This document shows positions 34,223 through 43,565 of a DNA stretch of 64,000 nt, piece after piece. Each line of letters opens with the position of its first letter. Within the stretch, counting starts at the first letter, position 1. Both the position numbers and the translations under genes were made by a program. The notes under the pieces are model-generated. The model was not told where the DNA came from. It saw only the letters and a list, made by a program, of their open reading frames with translations, and did not search any database. This stretch comes from Streptomyces sp. CG4 (GTDB lineage: Bacteria; Actinomycetota; Actinomycetes; Streptomycetales; Streptomycetaceae), in assembly GCF_041080655.1 (NCBI RefSeq), contig NZ_CP163525.1:5518001-5582000 (forward strand). The letters run 5' to 3'.

Positions 34223-35641
34223 GTGACAGACCACAGACCCGGCTCGGAACAGCCCGGGCACATACCCGACGGCTCTGCCGGCGAGGACCGCTGGCTGCTG
34301 GTGGCCGTGGCGGGCATGCTGTCGTTCGTGGCGATGCTCGACATGAACATCGTCAACGTGGCGCTCGCGGACATCGCCGATGGCCTGCACGTCTCTGCGG
34401 CGACCGCCCAGTGGGCCGTGCTCGGATACCAGCTTGCCGTCGTCGCACTGCTGTTGCCCGTCGGACGTTGGCTGGACGGCGTGGGGATGCGCTCCGCCGT
34501 ACTCGCCGCGACCGCCGGCTTCGCCCTGTGCAGCGCGCTGGCGGCCGCCGCTCCCTGGGCTGCCTGGCTGATCGCCGCCCGCATCGCGCAGGGCGCCTTC
34601 GGGGCAGTGCTGTTCGTGCTGATGCCGGTCCTCGCGCTCCGCTCCGTACGGCCGGAAAAGCGAGGGCGGGCGATGAGCGTGCCCGCGACCCTGGGCCCGC
34701 TGGGGGCGGTGACCGGGCCGGCCGTGGGTGGGCTGCTCCTGGACCATCTGGGCTGGCACGCCGTCTTCCTCGTCAAGATCCCCTTCTGCGTGCTTGCCCT
34801 GGTGGTGGCCTGGCGTGCGATGCCGCCGGACGGCGCCCTGCGCCGACCCGACCGGCGCTCGGCAGCAGACGTCCTCCTGGTGGCCACCGGTGTGGCGGCC
34901 CTGCTGCTGGCGCTGACCCTGGCCTCGGACCGTCCGGCGTGGCTGGTACTCGCGCTCGCGGCAGTCCCGCCGCTGTGGTGGTGGCTGCGTGGTCCGGGCG
35001 GGCGTCCGGTGACCGGCGTGCTGCGTGTCTCGGGGCTGTTCCGGGCACACGCTGCGGTACTGGCGCTTGCGGCCGGTTTCGCCGCCATGCACTACGTCGT
35101 CGCCCTGCACCTCCAGCGTGACGACGGCGTCAGCGCCACGACCACCGGGCTCACCGTGCTCGCCTTCCCGCTCGGCATGGGCCTGGCCGGACCGCTCGGC
35201 GGACGCCTCGCCGACCGGTACGGCGCCCGCCCGACAGCGGTCACCGGCGCCGCGCTCACCGCCGCCGGCCTGCTCCTCCTCGTTCCGCTGGGCGGCGACT
35301 GGTCACCGCTGGCCCTCGCCTGGCGGCTGGCGCTGGCCGGCATCGGCATGGGCCTGAACGGCGGCCCGACCCAGGCCCTGGTCATGGGTGCCGCCCCGCC
35401 GGAGCGGACCGCGACCGTCGGCTCGACCGTCCAGCTCGCCCGCAGCCTCGGCTTCACTCTGGGCCCAGCCCTGGCCACCGCCGCCTGGGGCCTTGCCGGA
35501 GCTGCCGACGGCGTGCACGCCGGGCTCGCCGTGGCCGCCACCGCCGCCTGCCTCGCCGTACCTCTGCTGGCACTGCCCGCACGACGGCCGGCCGCCGTGC
35601 CGGAGAACACCACCGACGCGGCGTCCGCCGCCCATCGTTGA
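34223..35641 (+). CDS. MFS exporter (DHA2, EmrB/QacA-type)
   Basis: The 472-residue protein has about fourteen membrane helices and DHA2 motifs (LDMNIVNVALADIA, GRWLDGVGMR, GRLADRYGARP). These drug:proton antiporters commonly export the product of their own gene cluster. The GTG at 34223 has GGCGG upstream; the frame begins earlier but the added residues are not coding-like. It lies 16 bp before asnB on the same strand, so export of the isonitrile product is the natural inference. Confidence 0.9.
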   Translation: MTDHRPGSEQPGHIPDGSAGEDRWLLVAVAGMLSFVAMLDMNIVNVALADIADGLHVSAATAQWAVLGYQLAVVALLLPVGRWLDGVGMRSAVLAATAGFALCSALAAAAPWAAWLIAARIAQGAFGAVLFVLMPVLALRSVRPEKRGRAMSVPATLGPLGAVTGPAVGGLLLDHLGWHAVFLVKIPFCVLALVVAWRAMPPDGALRRPDRRSAADVLLVATGVAALLLALTLASDRPAWLVLALAAVPPLWWWLRGPGGRPVTGVLRVSGLFRAHAAVLALAAGFAAMHYVVALHLQRDDGVSATTTGLTVLAFPLGMGLAGPLGGRLADRYGARPTAVTGAALTAAGLLLLVPLGGDWSPLALAWRLALAGIGMGLNGGPTQALVMGAAPPERTATVGSTVQLARSLGFTLGPALATAAWGLAGAADGVHAGLAVAATAACLAVPLLALPARRPAAVPENTTDAASAAHR

Positions 35642-35657
35642 GCAAGGAGTCACCCGT

Positions 35658-37484
35658 ATGTGCGGAATCACCGGCTGGGCGAGCTTCCACCACGACGCCC
35701 GCACCCAGGCTCCGGTCATCGAGGCCATGACCGCCACCCTCACGCCCCGCGGCCCCGACGCCGGAGGCATCTGGCTCGGCGAACGCGCCGCGATCGGCCA
35801 TCGCCGCCTGGCCGTCATCGACCTCGAAGGCGGCGTACAGCCGATGCCGGATCGCCCCGAGCAGCCGGACATCGTGCTCACCTACAGCGGCGAGGTCTAC
35901 AACCACCACGCGCTCCGGGCCGAGCTGCGTGGCCGGGGCCATGTGTTCCGCACGCGCAGCGACACCGAGGTGGTACTGCGGGCCTACGCCGAATGGGGCG
36001 AGGCGGTGGCTGACCACCTGGAGGGCATGTTCGCCTTCGCCGTCTGGGACGAGCGGGTGCAACGGCTGCTTCTGGTGCGTGACCGGCTCGGCGTGAAGCC
36101 GCTGTTCTGGGCGGCCGTCGACGGCGGTGTGGCCTTCGCCTCCGAACCCAAGGCGCTGTTCGCCCACCCCGAGATCCGGCCCCGGGTGGATGCCGACGGG
36201 CTGCGGGAGGCATACAGCCTGCTGTTCAACACCGGGCCGACCGTCTGGTCCGGCGTGCGCGAGGTGGAGCCCGGCGGACTGCTGGTCCTCGACCGGGACG
36301 GCATCCGCGAACGCCGCTACTGGCAACTGGACGCCAAGGACCATGCCGACGACCAGGACACGACGGTGGAGCGGGTCCGTGCGCTGGTCGGCGCGGCGGC
36401 CCGCAGCCAGCTGGAGGCCGACGTCCCGCTGTGCAGCCTGCTGTCCGGCGGCATCGACTCCACCGTCCTGACCGCGCTGCTCGCCGACGAACTACGACTG
36501 CGGGAGGGGACGGAGGCGAGGATCCGCTCCTACGCCGTCGACTACAGCGACCAGGCCGAACAGTTCACGGGCGACGTCCTGCGCACCGGGCACGACACCC
36601 CGTACGCCACCGAGGCCGGCGCCTTCATCGGCACCGACCACAGCACCGTCGTCCTGGATCCGCGTGCTCTGCTCGACCCCGAGCACCGCAAGGCGGTCGT
36701 CGTGGCGCGCGACTCGCCGATCGGCGTGGGCGACATGGACACCTCGCTGTACCTGCTGTTCGGCGAGATACGGCAGCACTCCACTGTCGCCCTGTCCGGC
36801 GAGGCGGCCGACGAGGTGTTCGGCGGTTACCCCTGGTTCCACAACCCCAAGGCGCTCGCTGCGCAGACCTTCCCGTGGTTGCTGGTCACCGGCGACGAGG
36901 CCGCGATGCCGCTCAATCCCGAACTCGATCTGTGCATCGGCGAGTTCCGCAACGACACCTACCGCAGCGCGCTGGCCGCCGTACCCCACCTGGACGGCGA
37001 GAGCCCCGCCGAACACAGGCAACGCGAGATGCAGCACCTGTCCCTCACCCGCTGGCTGCGCCAGCTCCTGCACCGCAAGGACCGCCTCAGCATGGCACAG
37101 GGGCTGGAGGTGCGTGTCCCGTACTGCGACCACCGGCTCGTCGAGTACGCCTTCTCCACGCCCTGGGCGCTGAAGAGCTTCGACGGCCGGGAGAAGAGCC
37201 TGTTGCGCGCCGTCGGCACGGGCCTTGCCCCGGACTCGGTGCTGTACCGGCCCAAGAACCACTACCCGGCCACCCACCACCCCGACTACAACCGCGGCTT
37301 GCAGGACATGGCCCGCGACGCGCTCGCCATCGAACAGGTCCGCGCGCTGGCCGACGAGACCCGGATCAAGCCCTGCCTGGACACCCCGCCCGACCGGCTG
37401 GAGTGGGGCCACCGCCTGCGCCTCGAACGTGTCGTCGACCTTGCCCTGTGGCTGGACCACCACCGGCCCGAACTCGCCCTCTGA
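35658..37484 (+). CDS. asnB: Glutamine-hydrolysing asparagine synthase (AsnB family)
   Basis: The 608-residue enzyme starts MCGI, giving the N-terminal cysteine of the glutaminase domain (with RGPD and YNH motifs). The synthetase domain has the PP-loop SGGIDST and LSGEAADEVFGGYPW. It uses glutamine nitrogen and ATP to amidate a carboxylate. Inside a biosynthetic cluster such proteins often amidate a pathway intermediate rather than make asparagine. AAGGAG precedes the ATG. It is followed 12 bp later by the P450. Confidence 0.93.
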   Translation: MCGITGWASFHHDARTQAPVIEAMTATLTPRGPDAGGIWLGERAAIGHRRLAVIDLEGGVQPMPDRPEQPDIVLTYSGEVYNHHALRAELRGRGHVFRTRSDTEVVLRAYAEWGEAVADHLEGMFAFAVWDERVQRLLLVRDRLGVKPLFWAAVDGGVAFASEPKALFAHPEIRPRVDADGLREAYSLLFNTGPTVWSGVREVEPGGLLVLDRDGIRERRYWQLDAKDHADDQDTTVERVRALVGAAARSQLEADVPLCSLLSGGIDSTVLTALLADELRLREGTEARIRSYAVDYSDQAEQFTGDVLRTGHDTPYATEAGAFIGTDHSTVVLDPRALLDPEHRKAVVVARDSPIGVGDMDTSLYLLFGEIRQHSTVALSGEAADEVFGGYPWFHNPKALAAQTFPWLLVTGDEAAMPLNPELDLCIGEFRNDTYRSALAAVPHLDGESPAEHRQREMQHLSLTRWLRQLLHRKDRLSMAQGLEVRVPYCDHRLVEYAFSTPWALKSFDGREKSLLRAVGTGLAPDSVLYRPKNHYPATHHPDYNRGLQDMARDALAIEQVRALADETRIKPCLDTPPDRLEWGHRLRLERVVDLALWLDHHRPELAL

Positions 37485-37496
37485 GGAGCCCCGTTC

Positions 37497-38747
37497 ATGA
37501 CCATCCAAGAGCCGGCGGCCAAGCCGGTACCCGACCCGGTCCCGCTGATGGGCTGCCCCTACAAGGCCGACCCCTACCCCCTGTACGAGCAGATGCGCGA
37601 GGCCGGCCCGGTCCACCGCGTCCTCTTCCCCAGCGGAGTGCAAGCCTGGCTCGTCACCGGCTACGACGCCGCCCACGCCGCGCTGAACGACGAGCGCCTG
37701 GGCAAGAACCACGACCGCGGCAACGACCGCTGGCGCGCCCGCGCCTCGATCATGCCCGAGCCGCAGCACTCCCAGCTCCAGGTCCACCTCCTCCACCAGG
37801 ACCCGCCCAAGCACACGCGCATGCGCCGCTTCGTCACCGACGCCTTCACCCCACGTCGGATCGAGAGCCTGCGCCCCCGCTTCCAGGAGCTGGCGGATGC
37901 GCTGATCGACGCCCTGCCCGAGAGCGGGCCCGCCGACCTCGTCACCGGCTTCGCCGCTCACTTCCCCTTCCAGGTCCTCGCCGAAGTCATCGGTCTTCCG
38001 CAGGAAATGGCGGCCCGCTTCGACCGCGACTGGGGCAAGGTCGTCCAACCGGTCGGCCCCACCGACCCGGGACGCCCGCTGTATGAGGCGCGTCTGCACG
38101 GCCTGCAGAGCTACATCGCCGACGTCGTCGCCCACAAGCGCGAACACTGGGACGACGACCTGCTCAGCCGCCTCGTCGTGGCACGCGACCGCCGTGAACT
38201 GTCCCAGGAAGAGCTGGACTCGATGATCTTCCAGCTCCTCGTCGCGGGTCAGGAACCGGTCACCAACCAGATCACCACAGCTCTGATCGCGCTCTTCCGT
38301 AACCCGGACCAGCTGGCCCGCCTGCGTGACGAACCGGACGTACTGCCCCGCGCGGTGGAGGAACTCCTCCGCTACGACAGCGCCTTCGAACTCACCACCT
38401 GGCGCTTCTTCGACAAGGACAGCGACCTGCACGGCACCCGGGTACCGGCCGGCGACTCCGTGATCGTCTCCCTGTGCGCCGCCAACCGCGACCCGCGCCG
38501 CTTCCCCGACCCCGACACCCTCGACTTCGACCGCAGCCCCAACCCCCACCTCGCCTTCGGCCACGGCATCCACTTCTGCCCCGGCGCCGCCCTCGCCCGC
38601 GCCGAACTCCAGATCGCCCTGGGCACCCTGCTCACCCGGCTGCCCGGCCTACATCTCGCCATCAAAGTCGAGGACATCGAGTGGATCCCCGCCGTCCTCG
38701 GCCGCGGCACCAACAGCCTGCCCGTCGGCTACGACCGACGCCTCTGA
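37497..38747 (+). CDS. Cytochrome P450
   Basis: The 416-residue soluble P450 shows the heme loop FGHGIHFCPG, the K-helix EELLR and the I-helix LLVAGQEPVTN, with Gln-Glu where most have Gly-Asp/Glu. It probably oxidises the isonitrile or its amide, taking the place filled by PvcB-type oxygenases in other isonitrile pathways. It lies between asnB and the isonitrile synthase in the same operon. Confidence 0.93.
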   Translation: MTIQEPAAKPVPDPVPLMGCPYKADPYPLYEQMREAGPVHRVLFPSGVQAWLVTGYDAAHAALNDERLGKNHDRGNDRWRARASIMPEPQHSQLQVHLLHQDPPKHTRMRRFVTDAFTPRRIESLRPRFQELADALIDALPESGPADLVTGFAAHFPFQVLAEVIGLPQEMAARFDRDWGKVVQPVGPTDPGRPLYEARLHGLQSYIADVVAHKREHWDDDLLSRLVVARDRRELSQEELDSMIFQLLVAGQEPVTNQITTALIALFRNPDQLARLRDEPDVLPRAVEELLRYDSAFELTTWRFFDKDSDLHGTRVPAGDSVIVSLCAANRDPRRFPDPDTLDFDRSPNPHLAFGHGIHFCPGAALARAELQIALGTLLTRLPGLHLAIKVEDIEWIPAVLGRGTNSLPVGYDRRL

Positions 38748-38887
38748 CACCGACGTAACGCTGACCGTGTCCGGCCACACCGGCCGGACCGGTCTCGGCT
38801 GACCCAAACCCGCTGACCACTGGCGCCTGGCGTGCATTCCCGCCACGGCGCCATGTCGACATGCCCTCGTATTCCAGGAGGAACGAC

Positions 38888-39826
38888 ATGCCCCTGACGA
38901 TCCCGTCAGATGCCCTCCCCACCCGCATCGGCACCGAGATCCTCAACCTGCTCCTGCCGCATCACCGCACAACCGATCGCGCTCCCGTTCCCGCCCCAGC
39001 GGAAGCGTTCCACCATCAGCTGCGCCGCATCGCCGACTTCGTCCACCAGGGCGCCCCGGTCGTCTTCACCCTGCCCGGCTTCCCCTGCAAGTCACCCAAC
39101 CCCGCCAAGGTCCTCGGTCACCTCCCCGACCAGGGCGAACGCCTCTCCCTGACGTTCCTGAACACCCTGTGCACCGAGATCGAGCGGATCTATCCGCCCG
39201 GGGCACGCGTGATCATCTGCTCCGACGGCCACGTCTTCGGCGACCTCATCCACGTCCCCGACCACCACATCGACGCGTACGCCGACGACCTTCGAATACA
39301 GATAGCCCAACTGGGCCTGGACAGACTGTCCGTCTTCGACCTCCGCAACATCCTCGGCGACCTCCCGCACGACATGAAACGCGCCCGAGTCCACGACCGG
39401 TACGCCCCTGCCCTGGACGCTCTGCGTGCCGAGGCCCGTACCGACGACCAGACCCTCGCCCTCTACCGGGGCATCACGCGCTTCCTCGTCGAGGACACCG
39501 CCGACTGGACCGGCACCCGCTCCGCCCTCCAGCGCAGCTGCCGGCAACGCGCCTACGGAGTCATCCAGCGCAGCCGCGCCTGGGGCGACCTGATCGCCGA
39601 ACACCACGCCCACGCCGTACGCCTCTCGATCCACCCGCAACCCGTCGGCGGCCCGAAATTCGGCATCCGCCTCCTCGATGCCCCCGACGCCTGGACCACC
39701 CCCTGGCACTCCGCCGCACTCCACCGCGCCGACGGCACCTGGACGCTCATGCCCCGAGCGGCGGCGGCTCGGCTGGGCCATCTGATCCAACAGGACGGCA
39801 GGCCCAGCCACTTCGTGCACAACTGA
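38888..39826 (+). CDS. Isonitrile synthase (DIT1/PvcA/IsnA family)
   Basis: The 312-residue protein has the family segments LPGFPCKSPNPAKVLGHLPD, ICSDGHVFGDL and VRLSIHPQPVGGPKFGI. Family members build an isocyanide on the amino group of tyrosine or tryptophan, using ribulose-5-phosphate as carbon source. The ATG at 38888 has AGGAGG 6 nt upstream; an in-frame GTG-like start earlier was rejected. It closes the MFS-asnB-P450 run. The substrate amino acid cannot be told from sequence. Confidence 0.9.
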   Translation: MPLTIPSDALPTRIGTEILNLLLPHHRTTDRAPVPAPAEAFHHQLRRIADFVHQGAPVVFTLPGFPCKSPNPAKVLGHLPDQGERLSLTFLNTLCTEIERIYPPGARVIICSDGHVFGDLIHVPDHHIDAYADDLRIQIAQLGLDRLSVFDLRNILGDLPHDMKRARVHDRYAPALDALRAEARTDDQTLALYRGITRFLVEDTADWTGTRSALQRSCRQRAYGVIQRSRAWGDLIAEHHAHAVRLSIHPQPVGGPKFGIRLLDAPDAWTTPWHSAALHRADGTWTLMPRAAAARLGHLIQQDGRPSHFVHN

Positions 39827-39860
39827 TCAGGCCGGGGTCACGGCGACAGCCACTGTGCCG

Positions 39861-40970
39861 TCAGCCGGTGTCCGCGGCGCGGGTGCTCCAGCGCTCCTCG
39901 ACCTTGGCCAGACGCCAGTAGGCGACGGCCACGGCCCAGACGACCACGAACAGGCCGGCGATCACGTAGCCGACGTTGTCCAGGTCCAGGCCCGCGATCC
40001 AGCCGGATACGTCATCGCTCAGGCCCAGCTTGTCGTGCAGCACGCCGACCAGCTCGATCGTGCCGACGAAGAAGGCCACCGCGATGGACAGGCCGGTGAT
40101 CGTGAGGTTGTAGAACACCTTGCGCACCGGGTTGGAGAACGCCCATTGGTAGGCGAAGTTCATGAAGGTGCCGTCGAGGGTGTCGAACAGGCTCATACCC
40201 GCCGCGAAGAGGAGGGGCAGGCACAGAACCGCGTACCAGGGCAGGCCGGCGGCGGCGCCGTTGCCGGCCAGGGCGAGGAGCAGAACCTCGGTCGAGGTGT
40301 CGAAGCCGATGCCGAAGAGGAAGCCGAGCGGGAACATCTGCCCCGGTCGGCGGATCGACTTGGTGAACCGGCCCAGGAGGCGGTTCATGAAGCCGCGCGA
40401 GTCCAGGTGCGCTTCCAGCTCCGCCTCGTCGTAACGTCCGGCGCGCATGGCCTTGAAGACGCGCATGATGCCGAACAGCGCGACGAGGTTGAGGGCGGCG
40501 ATGAGGTACAGGAAGCTGCCGGAGACCGTGGTGCCGACGGTGCCGAGGACTTGATGGGTTCGGGAGCTGTCGTTCATCAGGGTGCCGGCGAGCTTGGCGC
40601 CCCCGGCGACCAGCGCGGCCATGACGACCACCACGCTGGAGTGCCCGAGCGCGAACCAGAAGCCCACCGACACGGGCCGCTTGCCGTCGGCCATGAGCTT
40701 GCGGGTGGTGTTGTCGATCGCGGCGATGTGGTCCGCGTCGAAGGCATGCCGCATGCCGAGGGTGTAGGCGGTGATGCCCAGCCCCACGCCGAACGCCTTG
40801 GTGCCGACCTCGTAGTGGTGCGGGACCACGAGCAGGAAGAGGATCCCGAAGGCGACCACGTGCAGAGCGACGATCACGGCCAGCAGGCCGACGGTTCGGA
40901 CGGTGTCCTCGCGGCGCCAGCGGAAGGAAGGGGCGGCATCGGTTTCGGGCACGCCTTCGGACAGGGTCAT
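39861..40970 (-). CDS. NiCoT nickel/cobalt transporter (HoxN/NixA family)
   Basis: The 369-residue membrane protein has about eight helices and the NiCoT signature RHAFDADHIAAIDN near residue 75, plus LGHSSVV and FDTSTEVLLL. It imports Ni(II) or Co(II). The ATG at 40970 with GGAG upstream was preferred over a GTG at 40988. It converges on the isonitrile synthase gene and is divergent from an ArsR regulator, with a likely operator between them. Confidence 0.93.
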   Translation of the reverse strand: MTLSEGVPETDAAPSFRWRREDTVRTVGLLAVIVALHVVAFGILFLLVVPHHYEVGTKAFGVGLGITAYTLGMRHAFDADHIAAIDNTTRKLMADGKRPVSVGFWFALGHSSVVVVMAALVAGGAKLAGTLMNDSSRTHQVLGTVGTTVSGSFLYLIAALNLVALFGIMRVFKAMRAGRYDEAELEAHLDSRGFMNRLLGRFTKSIRRPGQMFPLGFLFGIGFDTSTEVLLLALAGNGAAAGLPWYAVLCLPLLFAAGMSLFDTLDGTFMNFAYQWAFSNPVRKVFYNLTITGLSIAVAFFVGTIELVGVLHDKLGLSDDVSGWIAGLDLDNVGYVIAGLFVVVWAVAVAYWRLAKVEERWSTRAADTG

Positions 40971-41215
40971 ACGGTCACGCTCCAGCACCTCGTGGATCAG
41001 CTTCGTGCTGCCGTGGCCGGTCTCCTGGCTGACGGGTCACCGCGCCCGCCCCTGCCTTCCCGGCCGCGAGGCCAGTGGCAATGCATGGGGCGGGAACTCC
41101 CCGATCACAGTGGCGAGGGCCGCTCCGGACTGAGCCCCTGGGGGCTGTCACCGGTCTTCCCGAACACCACGGCCTGCTCAGCCTAGAAGGCGGCCAGTGT
41201 CAGCTGCAAGGCTGC

Positions 41216-41231
41216 ATATCTGAGCAGGTAT
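41216..41231. promoter_or_regulatory. Candidate ArsR/SmtB operator
   Basis: ATATCTGAGCAGGTAT is a 16-bp imperfect palindrome (12 of 16 symmetric), of the A/T-flanked type bound by ArsR/SmtB sensors. It lies about 45 bp upstream of the ArsR start and in the shared region with the nickel/cobalt transporter. The rest of 40971-41215 shows nothing recognisable. Confidence 0.5.
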
Positions 41232-41274
41232 AGAGGGGTATGGAGGGTGAAACGTGGGCTGCGATGATGCCCCC

Positions 41275-41655
41275 ATGCATCTCGTCCCCGCGGAACGTGC
41301 CGGGCAGCGCACCATCGACGGCCATCGAGTCTGCGACGCCATCGCCGCCGTCGGCGAGCCCGAGCACGTACGCGCCTGGGCCGACCGCTTCTCCCTGCTC
41401 TCCGATCCCCGACGCCTGTCCCTGCTGCTCGCCCTTCACGAGGCCGGCCCCATCGCCGTGTCCGACCTCGCCGTCGCCACCGGGATGCGGGACACCGCCG
41501 TCTCCCAGGCCCTGCGCCTCCTGCGCACGGCAGGCATCGTCGAGGGCGAGAAGGACGGCCGGATCGTGCGCTACCGACTCGTCGACGGACCGGTTTCCGC
41601 GCTGCTGCGACACTGCGCATCCGAGCCTGGAGGGCACGTTCCCGCAATCCCCTGA
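41275..41655 (+). CDS. ArsR/SmtB-family metal-responsive repressor
   Basis: The 126-residue protein has a winged helix (LLSDPRRLSLLLALHEAGPI, then GMRDTAVSQALRLLRTAGIV). An N-terminal extension has His and Cys residues (GHRVCD), and the tail contains RHCASEPGGH, both possible metal ligands. It probably senses Ni or Co and controls the divergent NiCoT gene. It is a different subtype from the NmtR-like gene at 18019-18371. Confidence 0.87.
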   Translation: MHLVPAERAGQRTIDGHRVCDAIAAVGEPEHVRAWADRFSLLSDPRRLSLLLALHEAGPIAVSDLAVATGMRDTAVSQALRLLRTAGIVEGEKDGRIVRYRLVDGPVSALLRHCASEPGGHVPAIP

Positions 41656-41693
41656 CCGGGCACTGGATCGAGGTGGTGCTGCGCGAGGGGCTC

Positions 41694-41790
41694 TCAGCCG
41701 AAGGCGAGTCCACGGAAAGCGTTGCGGACGTCGGTCAGGAGGCCGCGGTCGCGGGTGCAGTAGAACTTGTTGGTCAGGAGAGTGGTGCTT
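41694..41790 (-). pseudogene. Unidentified C-terminal gene scrap
   Basis: The minus strand reads TLLTNKFYCTRDRGLLTDVR then NAFRGLAFG and a stop. It looks like a real protein end but has no start and no upstream frame. I do not recognise the family with certainty. Confidence 0.3.
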
Positions 41791-41826
41791 GAACTGCCTC
41801 TTCCTCACGCAGAAAGCTCTCAGGGC

Positions 41827-42389
41827 CTACTCGTATGCCCAGGCTCGTCCGGTCTGCCGGTAGCCCTCCACGGGGATCGGGTCGACGCCGGTTCGCATGC
41901 GGGCGGTGTACAGCAGGCCGTCGAGGTGGTCGATTTCGTGGTGGATGAGGCGGGCGAGGCCGCGTTCGTACACGGTGGTCGTGGTATCACCGCTCAGGGT
42001 GGTGGCGTTCACCGTGATCTTCAGCGGTCGGGGGACGAGGCCGCGGACGCGAAGAAGCTGAGGCAGCCCTCGTACTGCTCGTCCGTCTCCTCGGAACGGT
42101 TGGTGATCCGGGGGTTGAGCAGGATGACGGCCGGGGCGTCGTCGGCCGGCATGACGACTGCGGCGGCGCGCGCGATGCCGATCTGCGGGGCGGCGATGCC
42201 CATGCCCTTGGCGAAGGGGTGGACCTGACCGATGCGCTCGATGGCGGCGAAGAGTTCGTCCACGATGCGTTCGGCCTCGTCGCGCTCGGCGGGCAGGTCG
42301 AAGGCGCGGGCCGGTTCGGCGAGGATGCCGGCCCCGTGCTGGACGACGCCGAGGTCTCGCATGCGTTGGCTGGGCCGCACGTCAGTCAC
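41827..42389 (-). pseudogene. def: Peptide deformylase with one-base frameshift
   Basis: The first part (from GTG 42389, with GGGAG 7 nt upstream) carries motif 1 as GMGIAAPQIGIA and motif 2 as EGCLSFF, then runs into a premature stop. The third motif, HHEIDHLDG, is intact in the next frame ending at 41827. Around 42047-42051, loss of one base in the codon expected after LSFF (GAC GTC becomes GCGTC) explains the break; restoring it gives FFDVRGLVPRPLKITV. Both cysteine and histidine zinc motifs exist but on different frames, so it is probably inactive unless this is a sequencing error. Confidence 0.8.
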
Positions 42390-42484
42390 CTGAACTCCCT
42401 TGATCTGCTTCGCCTTCGGGCCGCGCCCGGAACCGCCATTCCAGACGGTACCGAGCGTGCAGGGCGGGTGCGGTGGTGATCCAT

Positions 42485-42589
42485 GTGAATTGCCGTAGTC
42501 CGGCGGCGAAGGCCAAGCTGGAGAAGGCGGAGAAGAAGGCCCGCAGGGCCGCCGAGGAGGTGGCTGCCCTGGAGGAAGATGCCGCGTGA
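42485..42589 (+). CDS. Short Lys/Glu/Ala-rich ORF, possible gene remnant
   Basis: A GTG-started frame of 34 codons encodes AAKAKLEKAEKKARRAAEEV and an acidic end, typical of a helical protein tail. There is no good ribosome site, but a strong terminator follows, suggesting it is what is left of a longer gene. Confidence 0.35.
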   Translation: MNCRSPAAKAKLEKAEKKARRAAEEVAALEEDAA

Positions 42590-42620
42590 TGTGTGCCTGA
42601 TCCGTGTCGGGAGCCGTAGT

Positions 42621-42666
42621 CGCAGGGGCCGCGCCGTCGTGTGTGAACGATGGCGCGGCCCCTGCG
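42621..42666. terminator. Perfect 15-bp stem terminator
   Basis: Arms 42621-42635 and 42652-42666 pair perfectly around a 16-nt loop, 32 bp after the short Lys/Glu/Ala ORF. The remaining DNA to 42813 shows nothing else. Confidence 0.8.
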
Positions 42667-42813
42667 GTTTCTCCGGGGGTCTGTCCGATGGGCCGGTGAT
42701 CGGCGCTGGAAACGGTGGCGCTCACGGTTGCCTCGGTCATGGTTTCAGTCACCGAAATCACATGACCGGGCTGCCCCGGGGAGCCTCCTAGGCGCCGAAC
42801 CATCCAGCCCGGC

Positions 42814-43374
42814 CTACAGGATCGTCAACGTCGTCACCCCGGTCGCGCCAGTCACGCCGCCCGCTAGGCAATGCAGCGCGCTCGGTTGGGGCACCGGGAT
42901 GACCTGGAGCAGCTTTCGGCCGTGGAAGGGGCCGTGGGTGACGGTGCCGGTGACTGGGGTGACCACTTGGCCGGCCACAGCCGTGCTGCTGCCGCTGATG
43001 TCGGCGGTGCTGGAGTCGCCCGTGTTCCAGACATAGGTCCGGCGGGCCCGGAAGCCTTCGAGCAGGTTGTTGCAGCCCGTGGAGAGCGTGAACTCCTCGT
43101 GATAGCTGCCGCTGCGCACCGCGCCGTTGCCCCCGGCACAAGAGGCGAAGCGCCCGTCGATCGTGACGTGGACGGGTCGCGCCTGGAGGGTGAGTCCCGG
43201 GGAGTAGCTGATGGACTCGGTTCCCTCACACTGCAGCAGCCCTGAGCCTTGGGGGTGGGCGGACGCCGGCACCACGGGCGCGGCCACGCTGAACACCACG
43301 GTGGCCGCCAGAGCGATTGCACGCGACCACTTCTCACCCGCCGTCACGGAGGATCTCTTCACATTGAGGACCAT
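42814..43374 (-). CDS. Secreted hypothetical protein
   Basis: The 186-residue product has a signal peptide (AIALAATVVFSVAAPVVPAS, cut near SAH) and a mature domain rich in Ser, Thr and Gly with four cysteines that could form two disulfides. No family is recognised. The ATG at 43374 puts the signal at the N-terminus. It is transcribed away from the hydrolase gene. Confidence 0.7.
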   Translation of the reverse strand: MVLNVKRSSVTAGEKWSRAIALAATVVFSVAAPVVPASAHPQGSGLLQCEGTESISYSPGLTLQARPVHVTIDGRFASCAGGNGAVRSGSYHEEFTLSTGCNNLLEGFRARRTYVWNTGDSSTADISGSSTAVAGQVVTPVTGTVTHGPFHGRKLLQVIPVPQPSALHCLAGGVTGATGVTTLTIL

Positions 43375-43565
43375 GGGGCACACCGTGCCCCGCTTGCACA
43401 GTCCGGAGACCGGCGCACGGGAGCATTCGACGGGTTCGCGTACCGGGGAAGTGCGCACGACGCGCTTCGCGCGCGCCTACCCGCACCGATCGTCTCGCGC
43501 ATAGTCTCGTGCCGCCCCTTGACCGCCTTCCGCAGGGTCCTGGGCCGGAGTGAGCTGGAGAGAGA

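Noticed and set aside
36492..38573. Long minus-strand open frame of 693 codons
   Set aside because: It is antisense to asparagine synthase and the P450, with repetitive Val/Gly/Ala composition and no recognisable domain.
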